NCBI RefSeq assembly: GCF_018139685.1
Contig: NZ_JAGSPN010000001.1
Coordinates: 372,001 to 436,000, forward strand
Reading direction: 5' to 3'
DNA length: 64,000 nt
Source: Cognatundibacterium luofuense
GTDB taxonomy: Bacteria; Pseudomonadota; Gammaproteobacteria; Burkholderiales; Burkholderiaceae_D
A model generated the notes under the pieces. The model was given only the letters and a program-made list of their open reading frames with translations. It had not been told where the DNA came from and ran no database searches. Made by a program: the position numbers and the translations under genes. Positions 28,029 through 36,649 of the stretch are shown here, one piece after another. The first letter of the stretch is position 1; each line of letters begins with the position of its first letter.

Positions 28029-30542
28029 ATGATACGACTGCAGAAAAACGGGTTCGGGCTAGCCATGCTGTTTCGCTACTTCGTTGCGATCTTATTCGCG
28101 GCGATGCTTACTGCCTGTGGCGGTGGCGGTGGTTCGGCAGGTTCATCAGGTAACGGGGCAGCATTGTTCGTCTCTGCGCCGAGCGCCATTACAATTATTC
28201 CAGGACAGACCGTGCAGTACACAGTCGGTGGCGGTGTGCCATCTTATGCTGTTGCAACGGCCACGTCCGGCATTATTGCTACGATTAAAGACAAAGTCCT
28301 GACTGTTACAGCAGTGGCTGGTGGTACATCTCAGATTACCGTTACTGACAGTGCGGGTAATAAAGTTGGTATCGCAGTTACAATAGGAACTGGCATTCCA
28401 TTGTTCACTTCTGCACCAACAGAGTTTTCAATGGCAGTCGGCGCAAGTACATCCTCATTTGTAATCGGTGGTGGATCTGCTGAGTACATCGTCTCCGTAG
28501 ACAATTCATCGGTTGTAGCACTGAGCTGGATCAATAACAGTTTTTCTCTTTTTGCGCGTGCTGCAGGAACGGCAAATGTAACTATTACCGACACAATGGG
28601 TGGGAAAATTTCCCTTAAAGTAACCGTCACTGCCGGCGGCACATCCAGCAGCGCTTCATTGACGTCAACTGCTCCGTCTACCATTAAGCTTGCATTAAAT
28701 GAGACTGCTACTTATACAATCAGTGGCGGTACTCCTGCGTACACAGTCGGTAGCTCTGATAATTCGATTGTCAGTGCATCTGTTTCCGGAAATTTACTGA
28801 CAGTTACCGGTAAAGGAAACGGAAATGCTTCGATCAAAGTTCTGGATACAACTGGTCAGAATTTGCCGATTGCCGTTCAGGTTGGAAATGCAACAACCGC
28901 AATTTTCACATCTTCGCCTTCAGATATTACTGTTGGGGCAGGTAATGCATCTCCGACATTTAACGTCGGTGGTGGTACACCGCCATATACAGCAGTGTCT
29001 GCAAATGAGTTGGTTGCTAAGGTCGCTCTTGGTACAGGAAGTACCTTCATCGTGAATGGTGTTGCACCAGGTACGACGACAATTACTTTGAAAGACAGTA
29101 CAGGTTCTCCTGTCAGTATAAATGTTACTGTCAAAGATACTTCGACAGCACCTTTGGCCTTGTTTACAAATGCACCATCAGCCCTGACGCTGCAAACATC
29201 TGTAAGCGGTTCATATCTCGTTTCTGGTGGTACGCCGCCATATTCGGCGATTCCTAGTAATCCGTCAGTTGTTGACAGTAATGTTACGGGTAACAATTTG
29301 TCGATTACAGGTAAAGTTGCAGGCAATGCTAAAGTAACGATTTCAGATTCAAAAGGTAATAAGCTGCCAGATATTGATGTCACAGTATCAGGTGGTTCAA
29401 CACTGACCTTGTTCACAACGGCGCCATCTGCAATCACGATGGCAACTGGCTCGCAACCGTCATATACAATTTCCGGTGGCGTTGCCCCATACACTGTGAT
29501 CAGTAGTAATGCAGGGGTAGTGTCAGTTGTGACGCCAACAGTTGCTGCTTCTGGTGGTAGTTTTACGTTGAAAGGCGAGGCTGACGGGTCTGCATCTGTG
29601 CTTATCACTGACAGCACAGGTAAAACAGTTCCGTTAATTTCTGTGACTGTGACCAACACCTTGCCTGGAACTTTAAATACCACAGCTCCACAGTCTGGTG
29701 TAACGCTGAAGCTTGGATCAACTGATACAGATAATGGCAATTACGGCATTATCGGTGGAACGCCGCCATTTAATGTGGTGTCATCTGATGTGACCGTCGC
29801 GAAAATTAGCTCTCCTGCAACTTTCCCAACTTTAACTACTATATTTTCTATTAAAGCTGTAGCAGCTGGTACATCGACAATTACGGTGACTGACGCAAAA
29901 GGCGTTCAGGCGAGCTTTGCTGTAAAAGTGCTCGCTCTAACCGGGCCAGCATTCACCGTTTCGCCTAGTAACGTTACTGCTGGCAGTCTTGGTGATATTC
30001 TTTACTTCCGTGTAGACGGTGGTGTTCCGCCATATACAATTTTGTCGAATAATTCAGCCGCAATCAGTATCCCAAGCGGCACGGTGTTATCGAGTTCGGG
30101 AGGCACCTTCACTGCTCAATTGACGCGAGCATCAGGAACGGCAAATCAGATAGTTGTATCTGATGCTACCGGTGCAGTACAAACTGTCGCTATTTCTACG
30201 GTAGGTGCTGCAGCCACCGGATTTTGGGTTACGCCTTCCAGCTGGACGATTGATGAGGTAACAAGTGCACCGGTTACAATGACTCTCAATGGTGGAAATG
30301 GGCCTTATCAAATATTCTGGAATAATAAAGCGCTGGCAAACGTATACACAAGTACTGGTACCGATTTAAGTTTGCCTTCGTCAACGTTCTTTAATGACGG
30401 CACGCTCAGTATTCGTGTTGGAACACAAGGTACGCGATGCGTAGCTGGTGATACTACGATAACTTTCACAATCGTCGATAGTTTAAATCGCTCAACTACC
30501 AGTACAATGATGATTAAAAATAATCCGACATCAGGGTGCTGA
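28029..30542 (+). CDS. large modular lipoprotein with nine repeated beta-type domains
   Basis: I do not recognise a named family. It has 837 residues. A lipobox LTAC (Cys30) is followed by a Gly/Ser linker (GGGGGSAGSSGNG), then nine similar modules. Each opens with a phrase like APSAITM, holds a central GGxPPY-type motif (about residues 68, 146, 233, 315, 399, 482, 575, 664, 755) and ends near TITVTDSxGK...VTV. Spacing is 77-93 residues, suggesting bacterial Ig-like (BIG-type) folds. A lone cysteine pair (C803 region and C-terminal Cys) is in the last module. An AGGAAA ribosome binding site and the 17-nt gap place it in the pil operon. It may be an outer-membrane pilus accessory or adhesin; that is inference. 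Confidence 0.75.
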   Translation: MIRLQKNGFGLAMLFRYFVAILFAAMLTACGGGGGSAGSSGNGAALFVSAPSAITIIPGQTVQYTVGGGVPSYAVATATSGIIATIKDKVLTVTAVAGGTSQITVTDSAGNKVGIAVTIGTGIPLFTSAPTEFSMAVGASTSSFVIGGGSAEYIVSVDNSSVVALSWINNSFSLFARAAGTANVTITDTMGGKISLKVTVTAGGTSSSASLTSTAPSTIKLALNETATYTISGGTPAYTVGSSDNSIVSASVSGNLLTVTGKGNGNASIKVLDTTGQNLPIAVQVGNATTAIFTSSPSDITVGAGNASPTFNVGGGTPPYTAVSANELVAKVALGTGSTFIVNGVAPGTTTITLKDSTGSPVSINVTVKDTSTAPLALFTNAPSALTLQTSVSGSYLVSGGTPPYSAIPSNPSVVDSNVTGNNLSITGKVAGNAKVTISDSKGNKLPDIDVTVSGGSTLTLFTTAPSAITMATGSQPSYTISGGVAPYTVISSNAGVVSVVTPTVAASGGSFTLKGEADGSASVLITDSTGKTVPLISVTVTNTLPGTLNTTAPQSGVTLKLGSTDTDNGNYGIIGGTPPFNVVSSDVTVAKISSPATFPTLTTIFSIKAVAAGTSTITVTDAKGVQASFAVKVLALTGPAFTVSPSNVTAGSLGDILYFRVDGGVPPYTILSNNSAAISIPSGTVLSSSGGTFTAQLTRASGTANQIVVSDATGAVQTVAISTVGAAATGFWVTPSSWTIDEVTSAPVTMTLNGGNGPYQIFWNNKALANVYTSTGTDLSLPSSTFFNDGTLSIRVGTQGTRCVAGDTTITFTIVDSLNRSTTSTMMIKNNPTSGC

Positions 30543-30564
30543 TTCTGCGCAATCGTAAGTTACA

Positions 30565-30595
30565 GCTTCCTGAGTGCCGGTCAGGCTCAGGAAGC
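30565..30595 (+). promoter_or_regulatory. hairpin covering the aroKB ribosome binding site
   Basis: GCTTCCTGAG (30565-30574) and CTCAGGAAGC (30586-30595) form a perfect 10-bp stem with an 11-nt loop. The 3' arm contains AGGAAG, the only ribosome binding site for the ATG at 30600, 4 nt after the stem. There is no U-run, so translational control is more likely than termination. Confidence 0.65.
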
Positions 30596-30599
30596 GAAC

Positions 30600-32240
30600 A
30601 TGGCAGGTAATATCTTTTTAGTAGGGCTAATGGGCTCCGGCAAAACGACAGTTGGCCGGGCTTTGGCCCGAAAACTCAATAAACGGTTTATCGATTCTGA
30701 TCACGAAATCGAATCCCGTACCGGTGTTTCCATCCCCGTAATATTTGAAATTGAAGGCGAGGCGAGTTTTCGTGCTCGCGAGGCTGAAGTCATCAAAGAA
30801 CTGACCGCAAGAGACGATATAGTTCTGGCAACCGGGGGCGGCGCAATTTTGAATGCGGAGAGCCGTAAATTTCTTCACGAGCGAGGTACCGTCATTTACT
30901 TGCGGGCCAGCGTCAACAGTATCCTGCAGAGAACTCGCCATGACAAAAATCGGCCATTACTTAAGACAGCCGATCCCAGAAAGAAGCTGGAAGAGCTGGA
31001 ACAACAGCGACATCCCTTGTATCAACAAACCGCTCATGTGATCATTGAAACCGGGCGTCCCCACATCAATCATCTTGTACAGCAAATCGTTGAAAAGCTG
31101 CCCTTGTCCGATAGAACGCCACTTACCTTGGAAACTATGAAAACAGTTCACATCAATGCATCCGGCCAAAGTGTACAGACATTGAAAGTGGAACTGGGCG
31201 AGCGTTCATATCCGATCTTTATCGGGCAGAACATTCTGGATGATGAAAAGATTTTGCAGGAGAGCATTCGGGCGAAACGAGTAGTTATCGTCACAAATGA
31301 CGTTGTGGCTCCGTTGTATCTGGATAAGCTGCAGAAAAAGCTGATGCTGCTTAATAAAGAGGTTAGTGCGGTAGTCCTTAGAGATGGAGAGGAATTTAAG
31401 ACCTGGGAATCCTTGATGCAGATTTTTGATCACATGCTAGCTGGAAAATGTGATCGTAAAACGATGCTGCTTGCACTGGGAGGCGGGGTTATAGGTGATA
31501 TGACGGGATTCGCTGCCGCAACGTATATGCGTGGTATCCCGTTCGTACAAGTGCCTACAACCTTGCTTTCGCAAGTCGATTCTTCGGTCGGAGGAAAGAC
31601 AGGAATTAATCATCCCGCTGGTAAGAATATGATTGGTGCATTTTATCAGCCGCAGGCGGTGATCGCAGACACTGCAACATTAAATTCCTTGCCTGATAAC
31701 GAGCTGTCTGCTGGCATCGCCGAAGTTATTAAACATGGTGCGATCACCGATCTTGCATTCTTTGAATGGCTTGAATCTAATATGGCAGCTGTTCGTCAAA
31801 GAAAACCTGAAGCATTAGCACATGTGATTGTAAGGTCGTGCGAAATTAAGGCGAACGTAGTCCGGCAGGATGAACGTGAGGGTGGATTGCGAGCAATTCT
31901 GAATTTCGGTCATACCTTTGGGCATGCTATTGAGGCTGGTTTAGGTTTCGGTACCTGGTTGCATGGCGAGGCCGTTGGTTGTGGTATGGTTTTGGCGGCA
32001 GAGGCAGCATATAAGGTCGGGTATATTGATTTCATGCAACGAACTCGCCTGATTCAGCTCGTTAGTGACGCAGGTCTGCCAACGATCCCGCCACAATTGG
32101 GATTTCAGCGCTGGCTGGAGTTGATGGAAGTCGACAAAAAAAATGAAGGCGGCAAGATACGCTTTATTTTAATTAAACCGCTTGGAACGGCGGTCATAAC
32201 AGAGATTGAATCACAAATTCTCAGGGAAATTCTCCACTAA
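30600..32240 (+). CDS. aroKB: fused shikimate kinase / 3-dehydroquinate synthase
   Basis: 546 residues in one uninterrupted frame joining two shikimate-pathway enzymes. Residues 1-175 are shikimate kinase: P-loop [30 protein letters not shown] and RPLL. From Met180 the sequence is a complete 3-dehydroquinate synthase: [37 protein letters not shown] and [11 protein letters not shown]. No stop lies between them; the join is about 15 residues ([15 protein letters not shown]). An internal ATG at 31137 could still start AroB alone, though its ribosome binding site is weak. In most relatives aroK and aroB are separate adjacent genes in this same place behind pilQ. Confidence 0.93.
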   Translation: MAGNIFLVGLMGSGKTTVGRALARKLNKRFIDSDHEIESRTGVSIPVIFEIEGEASFRAREAEVIKELTARDDIVLATGGGAILNAESRKFLHERGTVIYLRASVNSILQRTRHDKNRPLLKTADPRKKLEELEQQRHPLYQQTAHVIIETGRPHINHLVQQIVEKLPLSDRTPLTLETMKTVHINASGQSVQTLKVELGERSYPIFIGQNILDDEKILQESIRAKRVVIVTNDVVAPLYLDKLQKKLMLLNKEVSAVVLRDGEEFKTWESLMQIFDHMLAGKCDRKTMLLALGGGVIGDMTGFAAATYMRGIPFVQVPTTLLSQVDSSVGGKTGINHPAGKNMIGAFYQPQAVIADTATLNSLPDNELSAGIAEVIKHGAITDLAFFEWLESNMAAVRQRKPEALAHVIVRSCEIKANVVRQDEREGGLRAILNFGHTFGHAIEAGLGFGTWLHGEAVGCGMVLAAEAAYKVGYIDFMQRTRLIQLVSDAGLPTIPPQLGFQRWLELMEVDKKNEGGKIRFILIKPLGTAVITEIESQILREILH

Positions 32241-32281
32241 TCATATTCGCTTACAAAGCAGGTATCGAAAGAAGGTGATGA

Positions 32282-33427
32282 ATGTCATTTTTGCTCGCAC
32301 CGTTTGCTGTTCATCCTGATACATCACGCGGGCGGATTCACTCCGAGCCGGCACCAGCGGGGCGAACTGAATTCCAGCGGGACAGGGATCGCATTATCCA
32401 CTGTTCCGCTTTTCGTAGGCTTGAGTACAAAACGCAGGTTTTTGTAAATCATGAAGGTGACTTATTCCGTACCCGGCTGACGCACAGTATTGAGGTGGCA
32501 CAGATTGGGCGTTCAATAGCAAGAACCCTTAAATTGAATGAAGATCTGGTTGAGGCGATTGCTTTAGCTCATGATCTGGGACATACCCCGTTTGGTCACG
32601 CTGGCCAGGATGCGCTAAATAGCTGTATGCGTGAGTTTGGCGGTTTTGAGCACAATCTGCAAAGCTTGCGAATTGTTGACTGTCTGGAAGAGCGTTACGC
32701 TGATTTCAATGGATTAAACCTCTGTTTTGAAACGAGGGAAGGTATCCTTAAGCATTGTTCAGCGTCAAATGCTGAAATGCTGGGTGAAATAGGCGAAAGG
32801 TTTTTGCAAAAAAAACGTCCCAGTCTTGAGGCGCAGCTAACAAATTTAGCTGATGAAATCGCTTATAACAATCACGATATTGATGACGGCATCCGTTCAG
32901 GATTGATCACGGACTGCCAGCTACGCACCGTGCCACTATATGAGCGTCATCGACGGATAGTAGAGCAAATGTATCCGGGCCTTTATGGGAAAAGAATGGT
33001 TTCAGAAACGATACGGCGAATCATTCACACGCTCATTACAGACCTGATCCGGACATCATCAGAAAAAATTCAGCAATATAATCCTCAGCATGTCGATGAG
33101 GTCAGAGACTTGCCAACTCTCGTCGGCTTTTCCGATCAGATTTCTTCAGAAGCAACAGAGTTAAAGCAATTTTTATTTAAAAATCTTTACCGACATTATC
33201 AGGTGAGCCGGATGATGCGGAAAGCACGTATTATTATTGAAGAACTGTTTGATGCATTTATGCAAGATAGCAGTTTGCTACCTGCTGACTATCAATTAAG
33301 TCTTTCAAATTCAAATGGCAGAGATAGGCAGGCTCGGCGTATTTCCGACTATATAGCAGGCATGACGGATCGGTATGCCATACGGGAACATTGCCGTATT
33401 TTCTCTCTTCATGAGCCACTAATTTAA
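32282..33427 (+). CDS. dgt: deoxyguanosinetriphosphate triphosphohydrolase-like protein
   Basis: 381 residues of the HD-domain dNTPase family, which splits dNTPs to nucleoside and triphosphate. The motifs are [28 protein letters not shown] (first His), the HD pair in [15 protein letters not shown] and a later [10 protein letters not shown]. The length fits the short Dgt-like type. GAAGGTGATG supplies the ribosome binding site. It is the usual gene after aroB in this cluster. Confidence 0.93.
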   Translation: MSFLLAPFAVHPDTSRGRIHSEPAPAGRTEFQRDRDRIIHCSAFRRLEYKTQVFVNHEGDLFRTRLTHSIEVAQIGRSIARTLKLNEDLVEAIALAHDLGHTPFGHAGQDALNSCMREFGGFEHNLQSLRIVDCLEERYADFNGLNLCFETREGILKHCSASNAEMLGEIGERFLQKKRPSLEAQLTNLADEIAYNNHDIDDGIRSGLITDCQLRTVPLYERHRRIVEQMYPGLYGKRMVSETIRRIIHTLITDLIRTSSEKIQQYNPQHVDEVRDLPTLVGFSDQISSEATELKQFLFKNLYRHYQVSRMMRKARIIIEELFDAFMQDSSLLPADYQLSLSNSNGRDRQARRISDYIAGMTDRYAIREHCRIFSLHEPLI

Positions 33428-33441
33428 CTATAACTGATCAT

Positions 33442-34131
33442 ATGAAACGGTCTCTATTAGCTACTCTGCTTGCGTTGTTTATGTTTGCGTCTCATCCCGT
33501 GTGTGGTGCAGGTTTAAGTGACTTATCCAATCAAGAAACTAGCGTTGGCTTGAAAGCGGCGCTTGAGAAAGGTGCGAGTGCAGCCGTAGGGCAACTTGGA
33601 AAAGAGAACGGTTTTCTGAGTAATGAAAAAGTAAAAATTCCATTGCCATCAACACTGGAGAAAATTCGTCCTGTCTTACAAATGACAGGAAAGTCTGGCC
33701 AGCTTGATGAATTGGTTGTCGCAATGAATCGTGCTGCCGAGGCAGCAGTTCCGAAAGCAAAGCCATTGCTACTGAACGCAGTGAAGTCAATGACGATTTC
33801 CGATGCGAAAAATATTCTGACTGGCGGGGACACATCGGTTACAGAATTTTTTCGTCAAAAAACGAGCAGCCAGCTTGGTAGGGAATTTTTACCTGTAGTC
33901 AAAAATGTTACGGATAAATCTGGTTTATCATCAAAATACAATAATGTAATGGCGCAGGTTCAGAAATTTGGCGTTGTCAATTCACAAGAGTCCACAGTTG
34001 AGGGATACGTGACCGAACGAGCGCTGGATGCACTTTTTGTAATGATTGGTGAGGAAGAGAAAGCAATTCGAAAAGATCCCTTAGGTGCCGGCAGTAAGGC
34101 AATTTCCAAAGTTTTTTCATTGCTGAATTGA
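33442..34131 (+). CDS. DUF4197 family secreted protein
   Basis: 229 residues with a signal peptide (about 1-22, ending VCGA). It then matches the DUF4197 pattern: LSNQETSVGLKAALEKGASAAVGQLGKENGFLSN, IPLPSTLEKIRPVLQMTG and the aspartate-rich VTEFFRQKTSSQLGREFLPVVK. The function of this family is unknown. It is 14 nt after dgt and probably co-transcribed. The mature protein looks mostly helical and periplasmic. Confidence 0.85.
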   Translation: MKRSLLATLLALFMFASHPVCGAGLSDLSNQETSVGLKAALEKGASAAVGQLGKENGFLSNEKVKIPLPSTLEKIRPVLQMTGKSGQLDELVVAMNRAAEAAVPKAKPLLLNAVKSMTISDAKNILTGGDTSVTEFFRQKTSSQLGREFLPVVKNVTDKSGLSSKYNNVMAQVQKFGVVNSQESTVEGYVTERALDALFVMIGEEEKAIRKDPLGAGSKAISKVFSLLN

Positions 34132-34510
34132 TTCAATGTAAAAAATAAAGTGAATGTAATGCATGCCAAAAAATAAACTTGGTTCATTCAGTAGTTATTT
34201 GATTGATTTTTTTTTATAAGTGAGTTATTAGATTGTTGAAGATGCAGATTTTAGATGTAAATGTTGACCTGAATATTTGATAAATAATCAGCAAACTGGT
34301 TTAGTCAAATCGGTCGGCATAAGTTTTTCAAAGTTGATTTTTGATTTAAAAGGGATAAATTCGAAAACGAATATATTCCAGTATGGCAGATGTTGTCAGC
34401 ATAAAAGATTTATAGCGCTTTCGTTGGAATGTTCTTTATTTCGTTGTTGCACTAGCTGCGCTTCCGGGCTTGCGGATGCGCAATCAAAATAATCACGACA
34501 GGAGACCTGT
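34132..34510. other. A/T-rich gene-free region upstream of the branched-chain amino acid transporter
   Basis: 379 bp, clearly the most A/T-rich stretch of the window (for example a run of nine T near 34206). I see no gene; one 71-codon frame has a TTG start and no ribosome binding site. It should hold the promoter of the substrate-binding protein gene, but no hexamer pair stands out. Confidence 0.6.
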
Positions 34511-35668
34511 ATGTCCGGTAAATTCAAGGCAGTTCTTGCCATTACATCCCTTTCATTAATTTCCTCAGCATTCGCTGCAGATCCGATACGTATCGGCGTT
34601 TCAGGGCCACTGACAGGTGGGTCTGCTCCGATGGGCGTTTCTATGCGTGACGGCGTAAAGCTGGCTGTGGCAGAAATTAATGCAAAAGGTGGTTTACTGG
34701 GCCGCCAGATTCAATTAATCGAACGTGATGACGAAGCAAAAAATGAGCGCGGAGTACAGGTTGCGCAAGAGCTCATCAATAAAGAAAAGGTAGTTGCTAC
34801 AGTTGGATACATCAACACTGGTGTCGCCCTTGCATCGCAGCGTTTTTATCAGGAAGCAAAAATTCCTGTGATGAATAATGTAGCTACGGGAAGTGTTATC
34901 ACAAAACAATTTCTGTCGCCGGAACATAAGGAAAATTATATTTTCCGCGTCTCAGCAAATGACACAATTCAGTCTGCCATGATTGTCGAAGAAGCTGTCG
35001 GAAAAAGAAAGCTGACGAAAGTCGCGATTCTTGCTGATTCGACTAACTACGGGCAGCTTGGCAGGGAAGATCTCGAAAAGGCACTTTCAGCAAAGGGGAT
35101 GAAAGCGGTAACTGTTGAAAAATTCAATATTAAAGATGTTGATATGACTCCCCAGTTACTGAAAGCTAAACAGGCTGGGGCACAAGCGATTCTGACATAC
35201 GGCATCGGACCGGAGTTGGCTCAAATCGCAAATGGTATGGAAAAACTCAGCTGGAAGGTACCAATGATCGGCAGTTGGACTTTGTCGATGGCAAACTTTC
35301 TGGATAACGCCGGGAAAAATGGAAACGGTGCAACAATGCCGCAAACATTTATTCAGGACCCGAATACTCCAAAACGTAAAGCATTTATCGAAGCTTACCA
35401 AAAAGCATATAAATTAGAACGTATTCCATCGCCGGTATCTGCAGCGCAGGGGTATGATTCGATTTATTTACTTGCTGCCGCAATTCGTCAGGCAGGAACT
35501 ACCGATGGCACTAAAGTCCGGGAAGCCCTGGAAAATCTCAATGAAAAGGTTGAGGGTGTTGTGACAATCTATGTCAAACCATATACCCATGATGACCATG
35601 AGGCAATCAAACCCGGAATTCCTGTGATGGGGGAAGCAAAAGACGGTCATATCGTGTTATCCAAATAA
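34511..35668 (+). CDS. livJ: branched-chain amino acid ABC transporter substrate-binding protein
   Basis: 385 residues. The signal peptide (about 1-22, cut after AFA) is followed by the periplasmic binding fold type I of the LivJ group: PIRIGVSGPLTGGSAPMG, AEINAKGGLLGRQIQLIERDDE and SAAQGYDSIYLLAAAI. It captures leucine/isoleucine/valine or related amides; the exact ligand is uncertain. GACAGGAG precedes the ATG. A terminator separates it from the permease genes, a common way to make more binding protein than permease. Confidence 0.9.
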   Translation: MSGKFKAVLAITSLSLISSAFAADPIRIGVSGPLTGGSAPMGVSMRDGVKLAVAEINAKGGLLGRQIQLIERDDEAKNERGVQVAQELINKEKVVATVGYINTGVALASQRFYQEAKIPVMNNVATGSVITKQFLSPEHKENYIFRVSANDTIQSAMIVEEAVGKRKLTKVAILADSTNYGQLGREDLEKALSAKGMKAVTVEKFNIKDVDMTPQLLKAKQAGAQAILTYGIGPELAQIANGMEKLSWKVPMIGSWTLSMANFLDNAGKNGNGATMPQTFIQDPNTPKRKAFIEAYQKAYKLERIPSPVSAAQGYDSIYLLAAAIRQAGTTDGTKVREALENLNEKVEGVVTIYVKPYTHDDHEAIKPGIPVMGEAKDGHIVLSK

Positions 35669-35678
35669 ATGCATCCAG

Positions 35679-35706
35679 AAAAAGCCGGCAGCCAAGCCGG
35701 CTTTTT
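35679..35706 (+). terminator. terminator between livJ and livH
   Basis: AAAAAGCCGGC (35679-35689) pairs with GCCGGCTTTTT (35696-35706) over AGCCAA. Partial termination here would favour the binding protein over the membrane parts. Confidence 0.92.
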
Positions 35707-35750
35707 CTTTTCGCTGGCTGCAAGTGTGAAGTGACAACAGGAAACATACT

Positions 35751-36641
35751 ATGGATATTTTTTTGCAACTGGTTTTCAGCGGCATTGCACTGGGCATGAT
35801 TTACGCTGTGATTGCTTTTGGTTATCAACTGACTTTTGCCACGTCCGGAACGCTGAATTTTGGGCAGGGCGAGGCGCTGATGTTGGGTGCGCTTGTCGGT
35901 TTGAGTTTGGTCGGGAACATACATGGCGGGCCATATCTTAATTACTGGCTGATGATTCCGCTGGTCTTAATGTTCGGAGCATTGCAGGGGGCATTTGTTG
36001 AATGGATAGGCGTTCGTCCTGCAATAAAAATTAAGTCCGAATTTGGCTGGATAATGTCGACAATTGCGTTAGCAATCATTTTTAAGAATGTCGCTGAAAA
36101 CATATGGGGTAAAGATGATCTGACTTTCCCATCCCCGCTGAGCGCTGTGCCATTTCAGGTGTTCGGGGCGAATATTCAGCCAATGCAAATAGTGGTTGTG
36201 CTTGGTGCGATCGGCATGATGGTCGCTGTAGAAATATTTAACAGGAAATCCATATACGGAAAGGCTGTGGTTGCTACGTCTAATGACAGAGATGCGGCAG
36301 GCTTGATGGGTATAAACACAAGCCTTGTTATTACATTTTCTTATGCGCTTTCGTCTGCAACTGCAGCTTTCGCGGGAGTTCTGGTTGCACCGCTGACATT
36401 AACAGGTGCAACGATGGGCTCTGCACTAGGTTTAAAAGCATTTGCTGTTGCGATTATCGGAGGGCTAACCTCTGGTGTTGGTGCTGTCGTCGGTGGTCTG
36501 ATACTCGGCATTACTGAGACGCTGACGGGCTTTTATATTTCCACCGGATATAAAGAGGTTCCGGGACTCTTACTTTTACTGCTTGTGCTGGCAATTAAAC
36601 CAGCCGGGCTGTTTGGGAAAACAGCAATTAAAAAAGTATGA
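35751..36641 (+). CDS. livH: branched-chain amino acid ABC transporter permease LivH
   Basis: 296 residues, with eight or so transmembrane helices of the LivH family: FSGIALGMIYAVIAFGYQLTFATSGTLNFGQGEALMLGAL at the N-terminus and the coupling region around AVVATSNDRDAAGLMGIN. The C-terminus ends in KPAGLFGKTAIKKV. The stop overlaps the first possible ATG of the next gene. It works with the LivM part of the fused protein that follows. Confidence 0.93.
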   Translation: MDIFLQLVFSGIALGMIYAVIAFGYQLTFATSGTLNFGQGEALMLGALVGLSLVGNIHGGPYLNYWLMIPLVLMFGALQGAFVEWIGVRPAIKIKSEFGWIMSTIALAIIFKNVAENIWGKDDLTFPSPLSAVPFQVFGANIQPMQIVVVLGAIGMMVAVEIFNRKSIYGKAVVATSNDRDAAGLMGINTSLVITFSYALSSATAAFAGVLVAPLTLTGATMGSALGLKAFAVAIIGGLTSGVGAVVGGLILGITETLTGFYISTGYKEVPGLLLLLLVLAIKPAGLFGKTAIKKV

Positions 36642-36649
36642 GGATCAAT

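Noticed and set aside
34277-34492. 71-codon frame upstream of livJ
   Set aside because: TTG start without ribosome binding site in very A/T-rich DNA, with no family similarity visible.
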